Made by a program: the position numbers and the translations under genes. The notes below the pieces were generated by a model, which was given only the letters and a program-made list of their open reading frames with translations, made no database searches and was not told the origin of the DNA. From the NCBI RefSeq assembly GCF_036327775.1, contig NZ_CP109598.1:7111501-7175500 (forward strand): a DNA stretch of 64,000 bases. Reading direction: 5' to 3'. Positions within the stretch are counted from its first letter, which is position 1. Every line of letters begins with the position of its first letter. This stretch comes from Streptomyces sp. NBC_01498 (GTDB lineage Bacteria > Actinomycetota > Actinomycetes > Streptomycetales > Streptomycetaceae). Positions 57,916 to 64,000 of this stretch are shown here, piece by piece.

Positions 57916-58592
57916 ACGGGGTGTCTCCTCGGGTGCGGAGCGGGCCGGAGAGGATCGGGCGACAGCGGTACGGCGCGGAACACCTCGTCCCACCGGGCGT
58001 CGTCGCCCTCCCAGCGGCCGGGAGCCTCCGCCACCGTCCCCCAGGCGATACCGGGGGCGAGGGCGGACGCGTCGGGCGGCGGCGTACGGCGCAGCCACAG
58101 CAGCGAGAACCGCTGACGGGGGTGGGCGGTGGCGAGCACCTGACGCAGCCGGCCCAGGTCCCGCGCGACGCACTCGTCGAACGCGTCGTGATGGACGTAG
58201 AGCACCCGCGCCGGGGACGCCGCGAGGGCCCGCCAGCGCGCGGCGAGCGCGGTGAACTTGGCTCGGACGCCGTCGAGTTGGGCGTCGATGTCGCCCTGGG
58301 TGAGACGGTGCCCGTCGGACGGCCGGAAGTCGTGGAAGTAGCGGATGTCCGTGCCCCGGTCGAGGGCGCAGAGACCGTCGCTGAACGGTTCCACCCGCCC
58401 CGGACGCAGCACCTCGGCGAAGTCGTCGGCGACGCACTCCATCACCGCCTCGGCATCGAGGTCGAGCCAGTCGAAGAAGTGCGCCGACTCGTTGCCGGTG
58501 ATCCGCCGGAGCTGATAGGTGGACTCGCAGTGGTAACCGAGCCCCACGCACACGTCGTACGGCCCGGCCCCGAGCGCCTTCGTGTCGTTCAT
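57912..58592 (-). CDS. DUF1796 putative papain-like cysteine peptidase
   Basis: 226 residues beginning with a short disordered segment and then VCVGLGYHCESTYQLRRITG, with the conserved Cys-containing start of DUF1796 and SAHFFDWLDLDAEAVMECV. Later HHDAFDECVARDLGRLRQVL and FSLLWLRRT carry other conserved positions. The family is predicted to have a papain-like fold; no substrate is known. It overlaps the methyltransferase gene upstream and the PIG-L gene downstream by four bases each (ATGA), so all three are translated together. Confidence 0.88.
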   Translation of the reverse strand: MNDTKALGAGPYDVCVGLGYHCESTYQLRRITGNESAHFFDWLDLDAEAVMECVADDFAEVLRPGRVEPFSDGLCALDRGTDIRYFHDFRPSDGHRLTQGDIDAQLDGVRAKFTALAARWRALAASPARVLYVHHDAFDECVARDLGRLRQVLATAHPRQRFSLLWLRRTPPPDASALAPGIAWGTVAEAPGRWEGDDARWDEVFRAVPLSPDPLRPAPHPRRHPV

Positions 58593-59749
58593 CGGGCCGT
58601 TCGGCCCGCGCCGCGCCGCAGCAGGAGGCCGTCGCTGCCGCGTTTGATGAGATACGCGCGGCCCGCGCAGACGGTCTCGACCCGCGGCGGGACCAGCCGC
58701 ACGCTCTCCACCTCCCGCCAGGTCGCGGACCCGGCCAGCCAGGGCCGCACCCGGGTGTCCATGGCCTCCGGTTCGAGGGCCACGAAGACATGGTCGGTGG
58801 GCAACTCGTCCAGCAGGGACAGCTCCTGGCCGTAGTAGAGCATCTCGATGAGCAGATGCGCCCCGGCGCGCGGACCGTCCGGCCCGGTGAGCCCCGCGAG
58901 GTCGTCGGCGCGGACCCGTACGTTCTCCGCACCGCTCAGGGCCTGTGAAAGACGCTTCCGGAAAACGGGGTTGGGCTCGGTGGCGTGCACCGTGCGGCCC
59001 GCCGCCACCAGACGGTGCGTCAGGGCGCCCTCGCACGCGCCCACTTCGACCAGCGGCCCGCCGGTCCCGGCCCGATGTCCCAGCACCCAGGCGGCGGTGG
59101 CGTCCAGCCGGTCCTTCTCGTACGGGGAGCTGCCGAACTCCCACGGGTCGGTGACGGACGCGGCCTCGTCGTCGAGACTCGCCAGCAGGGCGAAGAGGCG
59201 CTCGCGCTCGTCCGGGTCGGTGGCGAAGAACCGCTCGGTGGCCGGGATACGGGGGGTCTGGACCACGTACTCCGGCGACGGCTCGGTCAGCAGGTGCTCG
59301 CACTCCCGGTTGACGAAGTCGAGCTTGGCGGCGATCCGTTCGCGGTCCAGGGGGCGGTCGATCTCGCTCACGACCTGGAGGAACGGCGAGTAGCCCACGG
59401 CGTGCCGCACGTCGCGGCCCGCGCAGCCGATCGCCGTGTCCCGGCCGACCGTGCCCCGGCCGCGCCGGTTGTCCGCGGGCGAGTGCGTCCAGATCCGCGC
59501 CTCGCGGTCGCCGCCCGCCTCGCGTACGAGCCGCGCCAGGGAGCCGGGGCCGGGCGACACGGCGCCCCGGTCGGCCGGACGGATGTGCGGCGCGAGCCGG
59601 GCGAGCCGTTCGGCGGTGCTCTGGGCCGCCGGGAACGTGAGGGTCCGGCCGTGATCGGCGAGGACGAGGGCGGCCTCTCCGTCGGCGAGAACGGACAGGA
59701 AGTCGAGAACGGCGTCTTCGGCACGGAGCACAACAACGATGTCGATCAA
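58589..59749 (-). CDS. Methyltransferase (NodS-like) with a PIG-L-like N-terminal region
   Basis: 386 residues from a TTG start at 59749, preceded by AGAGGA. The C-terminal half is a SAM methyltransferase: GGPLVEVGACEGALTHRLVA near residue 236 (motif I), HATEPNPVF, RVRADDLAGL and LLIEMLYYGQEL. The N-terminal 190 residues have the pattern of a worn PIG-L deacetylase: LRAEDAVLDFLSVLAD in place of HxDD, IWTHSPADNRRGRGTVGRDT in place of the DH loop, and RERIAAKLDFVNREC. It heads a three-gene coupled operon. Substrate unknown; a GlcNAc-type sugar is suggested by the context. Confidence 0.85.
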   Translation of the reverse strand: MIDIVVVLRAEDAVLDFLSVLADGEAALVLADHGRTLTFPAAQSTAERLARLAPHIRPADRGAVSPGPGSLARLVREAGGDREARIWTHSPADNRRGRGTVGRDTAIGCAGRDVRHAVGYSPFLQVVSEIDRPLDRERIAAKLDFVNRECEHLLTEPSPEYVVQTPRIPATERFFATDPDERERLFALLASLDDEAASVTDPWEFGSSPYEKDRLDATAAWVLGHRAGTGGPLVEVGACEGALTHRLVAAGRTVHATEPNPVFRKRLSQALSGAENVRVRADDLAGLTGPDGPRAGAHLLIEMLYYGQELSLLDELPTDHVFVALEPEAMDTRVRPWLAGSATWREVESVRLVPPRVETVCAGRAYLIKRGSDGLLLRRGAGRTAR

Positions 59750-59793
59750 GGATCGGTCCTCTGTACGGAACGGGAGTGGCCGCAAGAACCACC

Positions 59794-59823
59794 ACGCTAG
59801 GTCTAGACCACTGCCCGGTGCAA
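59794..59823 (-). promoter_or_regulatory. Promoter of the PIG-L operon with a near-consensus DasR box
   Basis: Reading leftward: -35 TTGCAC (59823-59818), 18-base spacer, -10 TAGCGT (59799-59794). The spacer contains GGTCTAGACCACT in plus orientation (59800-59812), matching 13 of 16 positions of the DasR element ACTGGTCTAGACCACT. The layout copies the chitinase promoter at 32325-32353. Confidence 0.8.
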
Positions 59824-60177
59824 GGGCCCCCCTCCCGAGGGCCGTGCCACCGGCGTCCCCCCGACGGGAACACGCCGCGGTTGACAGGGGGCGCCCCGGT
59901 GAGAGCCTGGGAGGGGGCGGCGGAGGAGAGGCCGCCCGAGGGACCGACCCCACCACGCCGAGACTGTCCTCCTGCCGACAGGAGAGCCAATTCCCGTACG
60001 GGACAAGGGACATGAGGTCGGGTGCGGGGCTCAGGTTCGACGGGCGGACGGGCCGGCGAGAAGCGACGGGCTCACCCCCCGGCGCGGCGCTCCCGCCCGT
60101 CGGGGGCCCGGTGCCGCCGGAGGCACCGGGCGCGGGGCCGGCCCGCCGCCCGGCGGGCCACGACACCGGAGGTAGTG
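59824..60177. other. Intergenic region between PIG-L operon and DUF2630 gene
   Basis: Divergent region with no supported gene. It includes a small hairpin CTCCTG / CAGGAG (59969-59984) and a 12-bp palindrome TCCCGTACGGGA at 59992-60003, candidates for the control of the rightward DUF2630 gene, then very GC-rich sequence up to the GGAGG ribosome site at 60168. Confidence 0.45.
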
Positions 60178-60417
60178 ATGGCGGACGACATTCTGCGCAC
60201 GATCGACTCCCTGGTCGCGGAGGAACACCGGCTCCGTGAACAGGCCCCCGGCACCGGCCTCGCCCCGGCCGACCGGGCCCGCCTCCAGGTGCTCGAACAA
60301 CGCCTCGACCAGTGCTGGGACCTGCTGCGGCGGCGCAGAGCGGGGGCGGACCAGGGCGAGGATCCTGAGCAGGTCGAACCGCGCCCGGTCGCCGAGGTCG
60401 AGTCCTACCAGCAGTGA
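60178..60417 (+). CDS. DUF2630 small helical protein
   Basis: 79 residues: DDILRTIDSLVAEEHRLREQ, LQVLEQRLDQCWDLLRRRRA and EPRPVAEVESYQQ are the DUF2630 pattern. Two long helices with coiled-coil character; function unknown. ATG 60178 has GGAGG five bases upstream. Alone between the PIG-L operon and the aminotransferase-like gene. Confidence 0.9.
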   Translation: MADDILRTIDSLVAEEHRLREQAPGTGLAPADRARLQVLEQRLDQCWDLLRRRRAGADQGEDPEQVEPRPVAEVESYQQ

Positions 60418-60497
60418 GCACCGATCTCCGACTTCTGCGATGATCTGCCCGGAGCCGGGACGGATGCCCCGGACCGGGACAAGGGTGAGGGATTCTC

Positions 60498-61703
60498 GTG
60501 ACGTACGACGTCGAAGCGGTACGCGGCCGGATTCCCGCCCTGCGAGCCGGAGTCGCGCACTTCGACGGCCCCGGCGGCACCCAGACGCCCGCGTCGGTCA
60601 TCGAGGCCGTCACCGCCGCGCTGAGCAACCCCCTCTCCGTGCGCGGCTCCGTCGCACCCGGCGAGATCAACGCCGAGACGATCGTCCGGGAATTCCGCCG
60701 CGCGATGGCCGACCTGCTGGGCGCGCGGGAGACGGGAATCGTCAGCGGACGCAGCGCCACCCAGCTCACCTTCGACATCGCCCGCGTCCTGGCCCGGAGC
60801 TGGGCGCCCGGCGACGAGGTCGTGGTGAGCCGGCTCGACCACGACGCCAACATCCGCCCCTGGACACGGGCCGCCGAGCAGGCGGGAGCCGTGGTGCGCT
60901 GGGCGGACTTCGACCCGGCCACCGGCGAACTGCCCGTGGAAGCCGTCACCGCCCTGCTCACCGACCGCACCCGGCTCGTCGCCGTGACCGCCGCCTCGAA
61001 CCTGATCGGCACCCGGCCGGACATCGCCGCGATCGCCGGCCCGGTCCACGACGCCGGCGCACTGCTGTACGTCGACGGCGTCCACTACACCGCCCACGTC
61101 CTCGTGGACGTCGAGGCGCTCGGCGCGGATTTCTTCGTCTGCTCCCCGTACAAGTTCTTCGGCCCGCACCACGGCGTCCTCGCCGCCTCCCCGCACCTGC
61201 TGGAGACACTGCGCCCGGACAAACTCGCACCCTCCACCGACACCGTGCCGGAGCGCTTCGAACTCGGCACCCTCCCCTACGAGGCCCTCGCGGGCACCCG
61301 CGCCGCCGTGGACTTCCTCGCGGACCTCGCCCCCGACGGGACGGGCGACCGCCGTACCCGCCTGCGCGCCGCCTACGCGGAGATCACCGCCCACGAGACG
61401 GCGCTGCGCGCGTACGCCGAAACGGGCCTGTCCGCGCTCGACGGCGTGACCCGCCACTCCCGCGCCGCGCTGCGCACCCCGACGACACTGCTCACCTTCG
61501 AGGGACGCGCCGCGAGCGACGCCTACCACTTCCTGGCCCGCTCCGGGGTCCACGCCCCCGCGGGCTCGTTCTACGCCCTGGAAGCCTCCCGCCACCTGGG
61601 CCTCGGGGACACCGGCGGCCTGCGCGTCGGCCTCTCCCCGTACACCGACACCGAGGACGTCGACCGTCTCGTCACGGGACTGGCGGAGTTCCTCCGCTCC
61701 TGA
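60498..61703 (+). CDS. Cysteine-desulfurase-like PLP enzyme (class V aminotransferase)
   Basis: 401 residues. HFDGPGGTQTPASVIEAV at the start, SGRSATQLTFDIARVLA, DEVVVSRLDHDANIRPW and the Schiff-base lysine in FFVCSPYKFFGPHHG near residue 218 place it in the cysteine-desulfurase-like subfamily (TIGR01976). The segment holding the catalytic Cys in true SufS enzymes is not recognisable, so it may act on another amino acid. No Suf or Isc partner is nearby. GTG 60498. Confidence 0.9.
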   Translation: MTYDVEAVRGRIPALRAGVAHFDGPGGTQTPASVIEAVTAALSNPLSVRGSVAPGEINAETIVREFRRAMADLLGARETGIVSGRSATQLTFDIARVLARSWAPGDEVVVSRLDHDANIRPWTRAAEQAGAVVRWADFDPATGELPVEAVTALLTDRTRLVAVTAASNLIGTRPDIAAIAGPVHDAGALLYVDGVHYTAHVLVDVEALGADFFVCSPYKFFGPHHGVLAASPHLLETLRPDKLAPSTDTVPERFELGTLPYEALAGTRAAVDFLADLAPDGTGDRRTRLRAAYAEITAHETALRAYAETGLSALDGVTRHSRAALRTPTTLLTFEGRAASDAYHFLARSGVHAPAGSFYALEASRHLGLGDTGGLRVGLSPYTDTEDVDRLVTGLAEFLRS

Positions 61704-61786
61704 GGGCGGGCCGGCGGGCGCCGACCGCGTCCGCCTGGCCGGGACGGCCGTGATGACCCCGGCGGTGTGCCCATAGGGTGGCCCCC

Positions 61787-62959
61787 ATGTCTGCCACGTT
61801 GAGTTCCGCGAAAACCCGTGCCGCGCTGCGCACCTCGGCCCGTGTCTCTGTCGAGATGCTGGTGATTCTCGTCATGGCGGGGGTGGTTGTGTGGCTTCTG
61901 GGGCAGATGTGGTCGATCGTCTGGCCGCTCGTCATCGGGCTGCTGCTGACCACGCTGACCTGGCCCGTGGCCCGCTTCCTGCGCCGCCACGGGTGGCATC
62001 CTGCCCTCGCGTCCTCGGTCGTGACGGTGCTCTTCCTCCTGGTCGCCGCCGGGGTGGTGGCGCTGATCGCGGTCCCCGTGGCGTCCCAGTCGGGTGAGCT
62101 GACGACCGGCGTCACCGACGGCATCGGCAAGGTGCGCGAGTGGGCGGCGGGGCCGCCGCTGAACATCGGCGACGACCAGATCACCGGCGCCCTGGACACC
62201 GGGGCCTCCCGGCTCCAGGACAGCGTCGGCAGCGTCGTCACCGCGGCCGTCACGGGCCTCAGCACCGTGGTCAACGGGGTCGTCACCGCCGTCCTGGCGC
62301 TCTTCCTGATGTTCTTCTTCCTCAAGGACGGGCCGAAGTTCCTGCCCTGGCTGACCCGCCAGCTGCCCGGCCGGCTCGCCACCGACCTGCCGATCGTCAC
62401 CGCCCGCAGCTGGGACACGCTGGGCGCGTTCGTACGGTCCCAGGCGTTCGTCGGTCTGCTCGACGCGGTCTTCATCGGACTCGGTCTGTGGATCGTGGGA
62501 GTGCCGCTGGTCCTGCCGCTGGCGGTGCTGACCTTCGTGTCGGCCTTCGTGCCCATCGTCGGCGCCCTGTTCGCCGGATTCGTCGCCGTCCTCATCGCGC
62601 TGGTGTCGAACGGCCCCATGGACGCCCTGATCGTGCTGGGCATCATCGTCCTGGTCCAGCAGCTCGAAGGGAACGTCTTCCAGCCCATGATCCAGAGCCG
62701 GGGGCTCGGCCTGCACGCGGCGGTCGTCCTGCTGGCGGTGACACTGGGGGCGAGCCTGGCCGGCATCGTGGGCAGTCTCCTCGCGGTGCCCGTCGCCGCG
62801 CTGATCGGGGTGGGCTGGACCTACGTACGCGAACAGCTCAGCGACGAGCGGCCGGAGCCGGACCGGGAGCCCGACGCCGACCCGGACGCCCAGCCCGGCC
62901 CCGACCCGGATCCGGAGCCCGCGACCGTACACCCGCAGGGCGGACCCGCCGTTTCGTAG
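61787..62959 (+). CDS. AI-2E family (PerM/TqsA-like) transporter
   Basis: 390 residues with about eight helices. The pattern WSIVWPLVIGLLLTTLTWPV, LFLMFFFLKDGPKFLPWL, LGAFVRSQAFVGLLDAVFIGLG and VQQLEGNVFQPMIQSRGLGLHAAVVLLAV matches the AI-2E/PerM superfamily of exporters and antiporters. The acidic Pro/Asp tail is disordered. ATG 61787 lies eight bases after a TAGGGT box, consistent with a leaderless mRNA. Substrate unknown. Confidence 0.92.
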   Translation: MSATLSSAKTRAALRTSARVSVEMLVILVMAGVVVWLLGQMWSIVWPLVIGLLLTTLTWPVARFLRRHGWHPALASSVVTVLFLLVAAGVVALIAVPVASQSGELTTGVTDGIGKVREWAAGPPLNIGDDQITGALDTGASRLQDSVGSVVTAAVTGLSTVVNGVVTAVLALFLMFFFLKDGPKFLPWLTRQLPGRLATDLPIVTARSWDTLGAFVRSQAFVGLLDAVFIGLGLWIVGVPLVLPLAVLTFVSAFVPIVGALFAGFVAVLIALVSNGPMDALIVLGIIVLVQQLEGNVFQPMIQSRGLGLHAAVVLLAVTLGASLAGIVGSLLAVPVAALIGVGWTYVREQLSDERPEPDREPDADPDAQPGPDPDPEPATVHPQGGPAVS

Positions 62960-62991
62960 CCGCTGCCGCTGCCGCTGCCGCCGCCGCCCCG

Positions 62992-63864
62992 TCAGCGGGC
63001 GCGCGGCTTCGGCGGCGCGGTGCCTCCCGCCAGCGGGGAGCGGGCCAGTTCGACGCAGCCCGCCCCGATCAGGACGAGCGCGAGGAGCTCCGGCAGCAGC
63101 CACCACCCGGTCCGCACGCCCTCGCCGAACAGCGTCACCCCGTAGGTGATGCTGATCAGCGCGTCCCCGAGCGTCAGCATCGGCTGGGACGCCACCAGGG
63201 AGCCCGCCTGGAGGGCGTTCTGGAGGAGGAACAGCGCACCGATCCCGGCCACGGCCGTGGCGTACAGCTGCCAGGACGTGAAGAAGGCGACGGCCCCCGC
63301 CCCGTCGTCGATCCGCGCCACCGCGTCCTTGAGCAGCGCGGCCGTCAGGGCGTAGGCGCAGGCCGCCGCGAGCGCGAACAGCGCGGCGCGGGCGTTGCCC
63401 CGCGCCCGCCGCCCGGCGGCGATCACCAGGACCTCGAAGACACCGGTGACGATCAGGGCCGGGACCCAGGCGAGCGTGTCCACGGTCTCCTTGCCGCCGT
63501 ACGGCGCCGCCGCCCCGAGGCCCAGCACCAGACCGATGGTCACCGCGGCGACGCCGAACCAGCCTGCGAACGGCAGCCGGGTCCGGAAGACATGACTCGC
63601 GATCAGCAGGGTCAGGGGCAGCTCGATGACGAAGATCGGCTGCACGATGGTGATGGGCCCGGTCGCCAGCGCCACGGCCTGGCAGAACGCGGCCACGATC
63701 ACCAGCCCGATCCCGGCCAGCCAGACGCGCTTGCGCAGCAGATGCCGGATCAGCGACAGGCGGAGCGTCGCGGAGTCGGGCACCGTCGAGGCGGCGCGCC
63801 GCTGGAGCACGGCCGCGGAGCCGTTGCTGAGGGCGGTCAGCACGGCGAACAGGACACTGATCAC
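62992..63864 (-). CDS. DMT-superfamily membrane transporter
   Basis: 290 residues with about nine or ten membrane helices: SVLFAVLTALSNGSAAVLQR, LAGIGLVIVAAFCQAVALAT, LPFAGWFGVAAVTIGLVLGL, LLPELLALVLIGAGCVELA. It resembles the NIPA/EamA-like DMT proteins of actinobacteria. The GTG at 63864 opens the first helix; a longer N-terminus from 63990 is Arg-rich and non-conserved. It converges with the AI-2E gene, 32 bases between stops. Confidence 0.9.
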   Translation of the reverse strand: MISVLFAVLTALSNGSAAVLQRRAASTVPDSATLRLSLIRHLLRKRVWLAGIGLVIVAAFCQAVALATGPITIVQPIFVIELPLTLLIASHVFRTRLPFAGWFGVAAVTIGLVLGLGAAAPYGGKETVDTLAWVPALIVTGVFEVLVIAAGRRARGNARAALFALAAACAYALTAALLKDAVARIDDGAGAVAFFTSWQLYATAVAGIGALFLLQNALQAGSLVASQPMLTLGDALISITYGVTLFGEGVRTGWWLLPELLALVLIGAGCVELARSPLAGGTAPPKPRAR

Positions 63865-64000
63865 GGCCCCATCATGCGGGCGGCTCCGCCGGTGCCGTCG
63901 GTCATCGCGGGCGATGCGGCCAGGTGGGGGCCGAACGGACCAACCGCAGGTCACGGGCCCCGGTCCGGCCACCGCGTCGGCCCGGTCCACGCACCCCGTC

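Noticed and set aside
60405..61595. 396-codon minus-strand frame opposite the cysteine-desulfurase-like gene
   Set aside because: Shadow frame; the PLP enzyme on the plus strand has all motifs.

Overview
The window is high-GC actinobacterial DNA. Its codon use, GTG/TTG starts, twin-arginine exported enzymes, SpoIIE/RsbW-type switch proteins, DasR-type operators and leaderless short peptides together point to a Streptomyces chromosome or a close relative. No rRNA, tRNA, CRISPR array or intact insertion sequence was found. The content looks like chromosomal arm or accessory-region DNA: regulators, secreted hydrolases and transporters in short operons.

Positions 1-6.5k hold a truncated LacI regulator, a type II NADH dehydrogenase, a one-helix unknown and a secreted GH78 alpha-L-rhamnosidase with a LacI-type operator. 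Positions 6.9-13.5k form a signalling block: a coupled operon of receiver-PP2C phosphatase, CHASE3 histidine kinase and Rcp1-like receiver, then a MarR regulator, a second (degenerate) SpoIIE phosphatase and a SigB/SigF-type sigma factor. An RsbW-like kinase lies further on at 29.3k. Positions 13.6-16.5k hold a DUF475 membrane protein and an SDR-DUF2867 protein.

Positions 16.6-22.5k look like a sulfur-scavenging region. Two cysteine-containing leader peptides, each directly behind a promoter, precede a ROK regulator and a flavin reductase / FMN monooxygenase / Rrf2 regulator / SfnB-DszC-like dehydrogenase series. Positions 22.7-31k hold a lipase, AlkB with a possible SOS box, an exported beta-carbonic anhydrase behind a striking repeat array, a DUF1232 protein diverging from a small HTH protein, an NhaA-DsbA fusion, the RsbW-like kinase and an aldo/keto reductase.

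Positions 31-33k carry a GH19 chitinase with a DasR box in its promoter, then a gene-poor stretch with a 242-bp inverted-repeat-bounded element. Positions 33-46.7k hold a GNAT acetyltransferase, zinc-independent L31, small enzymes, three regulators with clear operators, an FUSC-type membrane protein, a lactonase, an L,D-transpeptidase-like lipoprotein, a peptidoglycan amidase and a TMEM175 channel.

Positions 46.8-56k form a self-contained glycan locus: LacI, sugar ABC importer (no ATPase gene, as is usual in Streptomyces, where MsiK serves), a secreted GH87-type alpha-1,3-glucanase with carbohydrate-binding modules, and a GH13 alpha-glucosidase. Positions 56-64k hold an MHYT sensor, a tightly coupled methyltransferase / DUF1796 / PIG-L deacetylase operon whose promoter carries a near-consensus DasR box, a DUF2630 protein, a cysteine-desulfurase-like enzyme and two membrane transporters.

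The most interesting items are the DasR-box-linked PIG-L operon, the paired cysteine leader peptides of the sulfur region, and the repeat array before the carbonic anhydrase.
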